A stretch of DNA of 5,108 bases, from positions 1 to 5,108 of the forward strand of contig JBLHGN010000261.1 in the NCBI GenBank assembly GCA_047616325.1, in the 5' to 3' direction. Source of the stretch: JBLHGN01 sp047616325. Its GTDB lineage: Bacteria; Pseudomonadota; Gammaproteobacteria; Pseudomonadales; Cellvibrionaceae. The notes beneath the pieces were generated by a model. The model searched no databases and had not been told where the DNA came from. It saw nothing but the letters and a program-made list of their open reading frames with translations. Each line of letters starts with the position of its first letter. The stretch's first letter is position 1. Below, in pieces: positions 1 through 5,108 of this stretch. Position numbers and translations under genes: made by a program.

Positions 1-51
1 AAAGGTTGCGAGTACATGGAACTTGATATTGTGAAGATTCACCGCGAATAG
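1..51 (+). CDS. C-terminal end of an unrecognised upstream reading frame (partial)
   Basis: Frame 1 is open from the window edge and ends at a TAG at 49-51, giving a short tail that reads KGCEYMELDIVKIHRE. I do not recognise a family. The same frame continues open after the TAG through the ORF at 70-327, so this may be the front part of one gene broken by an amber codon rather than a separate gene end. With only 16 residues visible, nothing can be said about function. Confidence 0.25.
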   Translation, partial: KGCEYMELDIVKIHRE

Positions 52-69
52 CAGCGCAATAAAATAGCC

Positions 70-327
70 ATGCTGGTAAATATGGTTTTACTTGGCAAAG
101 AGTACAAGTTTTGTACACTGCCAATTATCCACTTGATGCCAGAAATAGAAGTTAATGAAAGGATGAGAAAAGCACGGGACAATGCTAGAACCAAAGCGCG
201 TGGAGGCCTGACGGCAGAGCATATAGCTCGTGCCCACCTAATATTTTATACCAACAAAGCCCCGTTGGCGTGGTTCCTGCTGACCATGCATGGAATTTCT
301 ATAGGTGACGCTGGCAATCCGAGTTAA
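70..327 (+). CDS. Hypothetical protein, 85 residues, possibly a gene remnant
   Basis: An ATG at 70 opens an 85-residue frame ending with TAA at 325-327. The N-terminal part is hydrophobic. The middle (residues about 25-50) is charged and probably helical, with a basic run NERMRKARDNARTKARGG. The C-terminal part is again hydrophobic, with a segment around APLAWFLLTMHGISIG. I do not recognise the family. No convincing Shine-Dalgarno sequence precedes the ATG, and the frame is already open upstream back to a single TAG at 49-51 and then to the window edge. It is therefore at least as likely to be the 3' part of a gene interrupted by a nonsense codon. It lies upstream of a dead IS110 transposase, in DNA that appears to be decaying. 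It could also be a chance ORF. Confidence 0.3.
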   Translation: MLVNMVLLGKEYKFCTLPIIHLMPEIEVNERMRKARDNARTKARGGLTAEHIARAHLIFYTNKAPLAWFLLTMHGISIGDAGNPS

Positions 328-619
328 TGTTCAATATATGGAAATCGATTTGCGCCATCGACAAGGTTTAAAAGTGAAAAAGGCGCGCCTGGAATTTACA
401 TGAGTGCAACGCTCATTTTGATCGTATTAGGTTGGAGCATAATATGTAATGGTGCCCGAAAACTTCGTTGTATGAAAGCGAATGAGATGAGTTTTTGTAA
501 AGCGTTCAAAACGTTTGTGTGTGATGAGATGGACACTACCAGTTCAACCGGCGTCGCAATGCGCCAAACTGATAGTGTAGTAAAACACATTTCGGTTGCT
601 CACAAATAGGAGCGTCACC
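328..619. other. Unassigned stretch ahead of the IS110 remnant
   Basis: No gene can be supported here. Open frames exist on both strands (plus 400-609, minus 396-590), but they overlap each other, match nothing I know, and the plus-frame product is cysteine-rich and of odd composition. The stretch includes a perfect 10-bp palindrome AGGCGCGCCT at 381-390. Because it directly precedes the transposase start, part of it is probably the left end of the insertion sequence. In IS110-group elements that end encodes the bridge RNA, but I cannot identify element boundaries or a convincing bridge-RNA fold by eye. Confidence 0.35.
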
Positions 620-1282
620 ATGACTATGCATAATTTGAATGCTATTGATTTAGCAAAAGATGTTTTTCAGGTTTACGGCATGATCCAGCACAAAAATCGG
701 ACTTTTGTCGTTTACTGGTAGAAGTGTGCCAACCGGAGTTTGACGCAGTTTCGCCCGCATTGAAATCACAGCTGAACTCAATTTCCGATGAATATTATTA
801 TCACACAAGTCTTATTGGCGAGATTCTTAAGGTGCTTACGCAGTTAGCAAACAAAATCCCGTTATGTCAGATATTATTGAGTATTCCAGGTATCGGTTTT
901 ATCAATGCTACCGCCATCTATAGCGACATTGGTAATGGCAGCCAATTCGAGAACGGCCGGCCGTTTGGCTGGGATTAACGCCAAAGCAGTCCCGCAATGG
1001 TGACTCATTCAAAAGAGGAGGAATCACAAGAGAGGCAACCGATATTTACGTAAACAATTAGTACATGGAGCACGGGCAGTAGTATCAAGAAGTAAAAACA
1101 AAGCTGATTTATTAAGTTGTTGGGCCAAGCAGCTTATCGCACGCCGCGGCATTCAAAAAGCCTGTGTCGCCATGGAGGCGCGAATTGCGCGTTTGGCTTT
1201 GTTGATATGTAGGACTAAGGTGGTGGTGATTACGCATCACTGCATAGACGCACACGTCGATGGTAAACACCGAAGCGAGTAG
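620..1282 (+). pseudogene. IS110-family transposase, degenerate (internal deletion and frameshifts)
   Basis: IS110 transposases are DEDD (RuvC-like) recombinases with a C-terminal Transposase_20 domain. The start is ATG at 620, with AGGAG at 608-612 and a 7-base spacer. The first residues include NAIDLAKDVFQVYG, matching the family's N-terminal IDLAKxxFQxHG; Asp10 is the first acidic residue of the DEDD set. That frame hits TAG at 719-721. Homology resumes in another frame from roughly 685-740 and includes LLSIPGIGFINATAIYSDIG and NGSQF. A third frame from 966 reads WLGLTPKQSRNGDSFKRGGI. A fourth segment from 1034, back in the first frame, reads GNRYLRKQLVHGARAVVSRS, then LIARRGIQKACVAMEARIAR, and ends at TAG 1280-1282; family-like sequence fades near 1220. 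The whole remnant amounts to about 200 residues against a usual 320-345, so about a hundred or more residues carrying the other DEDD acids are missing. It cannot encode an active enzyme. Confidence 0.9.
952..965. repeat. 14-bp perfect palindrome at a frameshift point
   Basis: AACGGCCGGCCGTT is a perfect inverted repeat. It sits exactly where the IS110 transposase reading frame breaks: the NGRxF motif before it is in one frame, and WLGL after it is in another, with about 7 bases apparently lost between them. The dyad may have arisen with, or promoted, the small deletion; that link is inference. Confidence 0.6.
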
Positions 1283-1285
1283 TAA

Positions 1286-1468
1286 AATACGCTCTTCTAC
1301 CCAAGCGTTCCGGTGCTCGTAGGAATTGCCACTGAAGAGGGCAAAGCTGCAGAGAAAGGCGCGTCTAACGCAGCGTGGCGTGCAGTGGTATTAGGGTGTG
1401 ACGTCGAGGGAGATGAGGTGCTTGCGGGGCTTGGCCATATGATTCGTCCTGAATGCCATAAGTGCTGA
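1286..1468 (+). other. Coding-like fragment of unknown origin
   Basis: Between TAA at 1283-1285 and TGA at 1466-1468 one frame stays open for 60 codons. Its composition looks protein-like: PVLVGIATEEGKAAEKGASN, then WRAVVLGCDVEGDEVLAGLG, ending in HMIRPECHKC. The stretch is more GC-rich than its surroundings. There is no start codon with a ribosome-binding site, and I do not recognise the family. It may be the 3' end of a gene truncated by rearrangement next to the IS110 remnant. It could equally be a chance open frame. Confidence 0.2.
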
Positions 1469-1710
1469 GTAAACATACAGTTTTATGTTTCGTGTTTGCA
1501 AGCAGTAGGGAGGGTGTCTTGACAGTTCCTAGCTTGGGTATAAAGTCGCTAAATGAAGCCAAATTTCGTGCGCTTCTCGCATACGATCTGACCTTGGTAT
1601 CCCCACTATTAGAATGGAATTTCACGCAGAATGAAGAAACGTTTCTACTTGACGCGGCGGAGCTATATACGCCGGCGACAAACGACGCTATTGAGCGACA
1701 CCTTCGGTAG
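1462..1710 (+). CDS. Hypothetical small protein (63 or 82 residues)
   Basis: The open frame runs to TAG at 1708-1710. The first possible start, GTG at 1462, has no ribosome-binding site and overlaps the preceding frame. A better start is TTG at 1519, which has GGGAGG at 1508-1513 and a 5-base spacer; it gives a 63-residue acidic protein beginning (M)TVPSLGIKSLNEAKF. The body reads RALLAYDLTLVSPLLEWNFT and then ETFLLDAAELYTPATNDAIE, and it looks largely helical with no membrane segment or metal-binding motif. I recognise no family. It converges on the minus-strand gene at 1776-1964. Given the decayed surroundings it may be a gene fragment, and the opposite strand is also open over part of it (1365-1625), which lowers confidence that this frame is the real one. 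Confidence 0.3.
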   Translation: MLSKHTVLCFVFASSREGVLTVPSLGIKSLNEAKFRALLAYDLTLVSPLLEWNFTQNEETFLLDAAELYTPATNDAIERHLR

Positions 1711-1752
1711 CCGGTGAGCTTAGCATTGTCAATGATATGTTGAGGCTTTTTA

Positions 1753-1768
1753 CAAAGAGAACTCTTTG
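1753..1768 (-). terminator. Dyad downstream of the sigma-1.1-like gene, weak terminator candidate
   Basis: CAAAGAG-AA-CTCTTTG is a perfect 7-bp inverted repeat with a 2-base centre. It lies 7 bases beyond the stop codon of the minus-strand gene at 1776-1964. On neither strand is it followed by a run of U, so it is not a canonical intrinsic terminator. A second inverted repeat, GGGCTT 1772-1777 with AAGCCC 1795-1800, overlaps the end of the gene. Confidence 0.25.
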
Positions 1769-1775
1769 GTCGGGC

Positions 1776-1964
1776 TTATTGTCCACTCACTTCCAAGCCC
1801 ATATTGCGCATCATGGAGACTAGGTCGTCGAGCATGTTTTGGTCTTTGATATGGGGAGGGAATACTTCGCTTATATCATTGAGACTTACGTGTCCACGTC
1901 GTCTTGCTTCGACAACAAGACGTCCAACTTTGGGCGCAATTTCAGTGGCTTGTTCATTAGTCAT
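1776..1964 (-). CDS. Small protein consisting of a free-standing sigma70 region 1.1-like domain
   Basis: This 62-residue protein aligns over most of its length with the N-terminal region 1.1 of RpoD. From Gly24, its GHVSLNDISEVFPPHIKD and LDDLVSMMRNMGLEV match without gaps E. coli sigma70 GYLTYAEVNDHLPEDIVD and IEDIIQMINDMGIQV (from memory): about a quarter identical, most other positions conservative. The preceding basic helix (APKVGRLVVEARRR) corresponds to LKLLVTRGKEQ. Region 1.1 in primary sigma factors occupies the RNA polymerase main channel and blocks DNA binding by free sigma. Here the protein stops at Val-Ser-Gly-Gln, with none of sigma regions 1.2-4, so it cannot act as a sigma factor. 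The start is ATG at 1964 with a weak GAG 9 bases upstream; a second ATG lies two codons further in, and an in-frame TAA upstream limits extension. It stands alone between a hypothetical ORF and a dead transposase. Function is unknown; modulation of RNA polymerase is inference. Confidence 0.72.
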   Translation of the reverse strand: MTNEQATEIAPKVGRLVVEARRRGHVSLNDISEVFPPHIKDQNMLDDLVSMMRNMGLEVSGQ

Positions 1965-2057
1965 TACTTTATTCTCATCGTTACCCTTTGCTTAAGTTGA
2001 CGGCCGTAGACAACAAAACCTTAAGATTATTTTTGTTCTATGCAGTAAAGAAACTCT

Positions 2058-2071
2058 GATTGAGTTCAATC
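2058..2071. promoter_or_regulatory. Operator-like dyad upstream of the sigma-1.1-like gene
   Basis: GATTGA-GT-TCAATC is a 6-bp inverted repeat with a 2-base centre, about 95 bases upstream of the start of the minus-strand gene at 1776-1964. Size and position fit a repressor or activator half-site pair. No regulator can be named, and a dyad this short can arise by chance in AT-rich DNA. Confidence 0.2.
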
Positions 2072-2290
2072 GTATTCTCTGCTAAGGAGTGATGCTCGAT
2101 CAGGCGGTTGTTTAAAGTACTACTGAGACCATAAGAGCAACTTAATAAATAGGACCGGCATCGTTAAGAGAAACATAAACCATCGGACACTAAGTTGTGT
2201 AGGTTTTTATAAGCTTTTAGTAAGGTAGCGGTAAGCAGAGGAAAATGAGCGGAAATTGCCAAGTTTATTCACGAAAATCATTTTTTACCC

Positions 2291-2333
2291 AAGCAGATAC
2301 CACTGCTTTTGCAGTTTAGTCGGTGAGCGACTA
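2291..2333. repeat. Cluster of short hairpins near the 3' end of the REP-type transposase remnant
   Basis: Two adjacent stem-loops occur: AAGCAG 2291-2296 with CTGCTT 2303-2308 (6-base loop), and TAGTCG 2317-2322 with CGACTA 2328-2333 (loop GTGAG). An alternative stem, ACTGC 2302-2306 with GCAGT 2311-2315 (loop TTTT), overlaps the first. GCGACTA recurs at 2370-2376. REP-associated transposases are normally flanked by paired palindromes, so this could be a relic of such a site; the link is inference. Confidence 0.3.
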
Positions 2334-2396
2334 GTACGATTTTTAAGCGGCGTTTAAAGGTATTTGTTTGCGACTAAATTTTCGTTGATATACGCG

Positions 2397-3311
2397 TTAA
2401 AACGATTGGGTGTTTTCAATCGAATTCTTCACGTCGACATTTAGTCTGGTAAGTATTGGTGAGAAACTAGTCGAGATTGAACCACGTTTATCTTCTCATT
2501 GAATTCTACCTGTCGTGTCTACCAGGGTTAGGTAGTCGTGGAAGGAGAATAAAATTCCGGTGTTAATCTCACGCCTTAAGTGTCCCTCAAATTCTAAAAG
2601 TGGTTTCCTGTCAAAAGATTTAAAGAGCGCCTTATTCAGCTCTTCGCAGTTCTTAACGGCGAGTGCCAAATTAAACTGTTGATTAATACGTTCTTGAATG
2701 CTGGTGTAATCCGACGCTTCGGTGGTGTCGGCCATTTTTGCTCGAATGGGTTTTAAATCAAAATAGGCCATACATGAAAGTACGACATGTTCGCATAACA
2801 ACGGATCGGATCGAAAACGACTACCCCAAAAGTGCCCCGTGCACTTGTCTTCTTTGTTGGCTTTTCTGGCGATAGGTTCGTTTAGTAATCGCATAAACCA
2901 GCTCAAGTCTGACAGCCGTGAGCGCCACTTCTCAATAATGTCTTTTACTACGGTGTGCTCAGCGGCATCAAGTGCTTCGTTCCTTATATGTTTCTGAATC
3001 AGGAAAGGGCCTTTGTGCAGGCTAAATCAGCGGTTTATCACGTCTTCGTCGCCCCATGCGTCGGTCTGCTGAGGCATGAGTTATACAACAGTATTGTAAT
3101 GGTTGTTCATTACGCGTAACTGCAGATGTCTATGGCAAAAAGGGAAGATAGAATGCGTATGCGGTCGGCGATCCATTGGCCGGGGTGTTCGTAACTTGTT
3201 CCTGTGTGATGATCTTGGCCTCATAGTTAGGGTGGGCCGCACGCAGCGGGCAATGACATGGCAATAAGGTGTATCGGAAAGGGAGATCTGTTGTTCTCTT
3301 GGAGGAGTCAC
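2397..3311 (-). pseudogene. REP-associated tyrosine transposase (Y1/HUH, IS200-like), degenerate
   Basis: Members of this roughly 300-residue single-strand transposase family begin with a segment like QISLxDTPYYHxIxRCVRRAF. Here GTG at 3311 starts (M)TPPREQQISLSDTPYCHVIA; an ATG at 3311-3313 runs at once into TGA. After CVR the frame shifts (about 3215-3236): HHTGTSYEHPGQWIADRIRI and FAIDICSYA lie in a second frame. A lost base near 3111-3118 restores the first frame for VMNNHYNTVV. TAA follows at 3081-3083, then QQTDAWGDEDVINR, TGA 3027-3029 (probably former Trp), FSLHKGPFLIQKHIRNEALD, SWFMRLLNEPIARKANKEDK and SCMAYFDLKPIRAKM. A third stop, TGA 2496-2498, is followed in frame by EDKRGSISTSFSPILTRLNV to TAA at 2397-2399. 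The second His of the HUH motif reads Asn (NHYN; codon 3093-3095). The DLNPIRA-like segment is also altered (DLKPIRA). The gene is dead by several independent lesions. Confidence 0.93.
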
Positions 3312-3779
3312 ATTAAAACGCCATTAGCTGTATAAACATACAAATGCTATTCCCTTGGAAGTTTTATCTCAAATATGGAATGTGTGTCCTTGGGCCCCTG
3401 ATGAATTGTGCTGAGTGTACACACAGGCCCAACTTTATCAATGTGGCGCACTTGTGACTAACAATCCGCGACCTAAAAGGATAGACTAAATAATAAAAGT
3501 AAAACGACTTACGAGAAACTTAATCGATACATGTAGCCTACTTGTGAAAGTGCTGTCATTTTGATGTCGGGCCGCATTTATCACGTAACCATCACATAAC
3601 TATAACAATTCCCCGTTCTGCCCGTTTACAAATTGAATACTCCAATTTACCTCTATATAGTCTTTTCAAAGCGATGAGTGACTATACTAATTTGAGGTGC
3701 ACAGATATCTAAAGTTGTTCAGCCCCACTCACTGACAGTAACGCAAAAGTCGATTCTTCATATTAGCAAAGGTAAAGAC
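3312..3779. other. Intergenic region upstream of the outer-membrane protein gene
   Basis: No gene is visible in these 468 AT-rich bases. The region holds a sigma70-type promoter candidate (3633-3661) and an inverted repeat, TTGGGCC 3390-3396 with GGCCCAA 3426-3432, whose 29-base loop contains the palindrome GTGTACAC. A second -10-like hexamer, TATACT at 3683-3688, lacks a matching -35. The leader from the promoter to the start codon would be about 110 bases. Confidence 0.6.
3633..3661 (+). promoter_or_regulatory. Candidate sigma70 promoter for the barrel-glycosyltransferase operon
   Basis: TTGAAT (3633-3638) and TATAGT (3656-3661) are separated by exactly 17 bases; the -35 matches the consensus at four positions and the -10 at five. 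Transcription would start near 3668, leaving an untranslated leader of about 110 bases before ATG 3780. It is the best-spaced pair I found upstream of the intact genes. Confidence 0.45.
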
Positions 3780-4667
3780 ATGTATAAGAATAGTGAAAGG
3801 CACAAAAATCAATCTGAGATAGGCATGAAACTGCGTTTAACAATAAACGCTCTTTTGGTTTCTTCATCACTCGTTTATGCCGGAGTCAGCGAAGTCGCTA
3901 ATGCTGGAGCATGGGTGCCAGCCGAGGGGGCGGGCTACGCCAAAGTAGGTCTTCAAAATTACACAGCCGACGATCTATTTGATGAGAATGCTGATTTCAA
4001 AGAGTTTTCAGGTCAAAACATTTCATTTTATGGTGAATATGGTTTTGGTAATAAAATCGCGATATATGGCTCTCTCTTGTATCAAGATATCGAGCAAAAA
4101 AACGCACAAAACGAAACTTTAAACTCTGCAGGTATAGGTGATGCTGAGGTGGGTGTGCGATATCAGTGGGTCGATAGTTCTTATGTGCTTTCTACGTCGC
4201 TTTTAGTCAAGTTGCCATACTTCTATGACGAAAACGATGATTTGCCGAGGGGCAATGGTCAGGAAGATTATGAGCTGCGGGCACTGTTTGGTAAAAGTTT
4301 ATATCCTTACGGGTATTTCGGTGCGGAGTTTGGTTATCGGCTGCGTGCTGGTGCACCGTCTGATGAGTATCGCTACATACTTGAATATGGATTTTCTGCC
4401 AATGAGAACCTTTATTTCAGAACTAAACTCGATGGCGTCGCCAGTGCGAATAATGCCGACAGTGTGGATATCGGTATGAGTAACCTTTCGCTTGGCCCTC
4501 AGTTTGATTTAGGGAAGCTAGAGCTTACCGCAGGTTGGAACCTTGGCCAACCCGCAAAGGATGACCAGGGCCGCTGGGGGATGGAAGCCACTTACACCAA
4601 AGAATTGTATGGTGAGGGTACGCTCAAAGGTGAGGGTATTCAGTTGGCTATTACGCGAGTGTTTTAA
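3780..4667 (+). CDS. Outer-membrane beta-barrel protein, uncharacterised
   Basis: This is an intact 295-codon gene for an exported barrel protein. A signal peptide is clear: MKLRLTINALLVSSSLVYAG from Met16, with likely cleavage after Ala42 (VANA|GAW) or possibly Ala34. The mature part alternates polar and hydrophobic/aromatic residues in short strands separated by acidic or Gly/Asn loops, for example NISFYGEYGFG, GIGDAEVGVRYQW, YGYFGAEFGYRLRAG and NLSLGPQFDLG. It ends in ...IQLAITRVF; a terminal Phe is typical of substrates of the Bam assembly machinery. ATG 3780 has AAAGG at 3768-3772 with a 7-base spacer. Met16 (ATG 3825), with GAGATAGG just upstream, would give a more ordinary signal peptide and is a real alternative. 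The protein resembles uncharacterised transporter-type barrels of the phenol-degradation MetA kind only in general layout. The glycosyltransferase gene starts 3 bp downstream, suggesting co-transcription and a role at the outer membrane in glycan export or anchoring (inference). Confidence 0.85.
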   Translation: MYKNSERHKNQSEIGMKLRLTINALLVSSSLVYAGVSEVANAGAWVPAEGAGYAKVGLQNYTADDLFDENADFKEFSGQNISFYGEYGFGNKIAIYGSLLYQDIEQKNAQNETLNSAGIGDAEVGVRYQWVDSSYVLSTSLLVKLPYFYDENDDLPRGNGQEDYELRALFGKSLYPYGYFGAEFGYRLRAGAPSDEYRYILEYGFSANENLYFRTKLDGVASANNADSVDIGMSNLSLGPQFDLGKLELTAGWNLGQPAKDDQGRWGMEATYTKELYGEGTLKGEGIQLAITRVF

Positions 4668-4670
4668 CCC

Positions 4671-5108
4671 ATGCCAAGTATCGTTTTAAGCGTATTAATT
4701 GTACATTTCCTCTTGTTGCTTGTGCTGTGTTTATTTGGCTTGCATCGCCTATCGATGGTGGTGCGCTGGTTTGCTTATAAAAACAAGAAGCCAATCATAC
4801 GCAAACGTTTTGATTCGCTTCCTATGATCACCGTACAAATCCCGCTTTATAACGAGCGGCTTGTGGCCGGACGGATTGTGGATGCATGCGCTGCATTTGA
4901 TTACCCGTGTGATCGATTACAGATTCAAATTGTTGATGATTCTACCGACGCCACCAGTGATTTAGTGGCCGCCCGTGTGCGCTATCATCAAAACCTAGGT
5001 ATTGATATTCAGCACATCAAGCGTGTCCATAGGCGTGGTTTTAAGGCGGGCGCACTTAAAGAAGCGTCCAAGCTGGCGACTGGCGAGTTTGTCGCAATTT
5101 TCGACGCC
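4671..5108 (+). CDS. Family-2 glycosyltransferase, cellulose/mannan-synthase-like (5' part)
   Basis: The first 146 codons are present; the gene runs off the window. It begins with a hydrophobic segment (residues about 4-24) that should be a membrane helix, followed by a basic cytoplasmic stretch. The GT-A catalytic fold starts at about residue 53: TVQIPLYNE (54-62) binds the nucleotide-sugar end. IQIVDDSTD (85-93) carries the first conserved Asp pair, GFKAGAL (123-129) is typical of processive and ceramide-glucosyltransferase-like enzymes, and FDA (144-146) is the start of the metal-binding DxD motif cut by the window edge. The later TED and QxxRW motifs would lie outside. The pattern is closest to membrane GT2 enzymes such as bacterial cellulose- or glucomannan-synthase-like proteins using UDP- or GDP-sugars; the exact sugar cannot be told. 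The start ATG is 3 bp after the barrel gene stop and has no strong ribosome-binding site, so translation is probably coupled to it. Confidence 0.9.
   Translation, partial: MPSIVLSVLIVHFLLLLVLCLFGLHRLSMVVRWFAYKNKKPIIRKRFDSLPMITVQIPLYNERLVAGRIVDACAAFDYPCDRLQIQIVDDSTDATSDLVAARVRYHQNLGIDIQHIKRVHRRGFKAGALKEASKLATGEFVAIFDA

Larger units (their letters stand above)
1965..2396. other. Non-coding stretch with several small dyads
   Basis: I find no supportable gene in these 432 bases. The right part (about 2280-2396) may be the eroded 3' end of the minus-strand transposase pseudogene; its reading frame is shut by several stops there. The left part is the upstream region of the sigma-1.1-like gene. I could not find a convincing -35/-10 pair for that gene. 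Small inverted repeats in this stretch are listed separately. Confidence 0.5.

Noticed and set aside
396..590. Minus-strand open frame of 64 codons
   Set aside because: It overlaps an equally long plus-strand frame, has no ribosome-binding site and resembles no family; it is probably a chance frame in the DNA ahead of the IS110 remnant.
1365..1625. Minus-strand open frame of 86 codons
   Set aside because: It lies opposite the plus-strand coding-like stretches at 1286-1468 and 1462-1710, and its Pro/His/Arg/Leu-rich product looks like the antisense shadow of a coding sequence.
1804..1995. Plus-strand open frame of 63 codons
   Set aside because: It is antisense to the recognisable sigma region 1.1-like gene, and its Arg/Thr/Ser-rich product has no identity of its own.
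3543..3558. CRP-like site TGTGA-N6-TGTCA
   Set aside because: Only the left half matches the consensus; it is about 117 bases upstream of the inferred transcription start and is not better than chance.
3683..3688. TATACT as the main -10 of the operon promoter
   Set aside because: No acceptable -35 lies 16-18 bases upstream, whereas TTGAAT-17-TATAGT just before it is well spaced.
4225..4479. Plus-strand open frame of 84 codons inside the barrel gene
   Set aside because: It is a second frame within an intact, well-supported gene, with no ribosome-binding site.
1..5108. CRISPR array, tRNA or rRNA gene, or complete insertion sequence with terminal repeats
   Set aside because: No regularly spaced repeats, no cloverleaf or T-loop signature, no rRNA-like sequence, and no matching element ends around either transposase remnant were found by eye.

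Overview
The window looks like accessory DNA from a Gammaproteobacterium, most likely a marine Alteromonadales-type genome. This rests on the resemblance of its two decayed transposase genes and its sigma-region-1.1-like small protein to gammaproteobacterial families. I compared these from memory, without a database search, so the taxonomic call is tentative.

Layout. Bases 1-619 hold weak, unrecognised coding-like DNA: an open frame crossed by one amber codon, ending at 327, then a stretch leading to the start of an IS110-type transposase. Bases 620-1282 are the wreck of that IS110-family transposase gene: an internal deletion has removed most of its catalytic N-terminal domain, and two further frameshifts split the C-terminal domain. 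Bases 1286-1710 carry two short coding-like stretches of unknown nature. On the minus strand, 1776-1964 encodes a 62-residue protein that is almost nothing but a sigma70 region 1.1 domain, with no sigma regions 2-4 attached; this is the most unusual item here. Bases 1965-2396 hold no gene but contain several small dyads. Bases 2397-3311 (minus) are a second dead transposase, of the REP-associated tyrosine transposase (Y1/HUH) type, with three in-frame stops, two roughly compensating frameshifts and a damaged HUH motif. Bases 3312-3779 are non-coding and contain a good candidate sigma70 promoter (TTGAAT-17-TATAGT).

The right end is healthy DNA: an intact 295-codon outer-membrane beta-barrel gene (3780-4667), followed after 3 bp by a family-2 glycosyltransferase gene of the cellulose-synthase/mannan-synthase-like type that runs off the window at 5108. 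Promoter, barrel and glycosyltransferase form a probable operon, which I infer makes or exports a surface polysaccharide or glycan.

Overall the first 3.3 kb reads as a graveyard of mobile elements beside an envelope/polysaccharide operon. I see no rRNA, tRNA, CRISPR array or complete insertion sequence.
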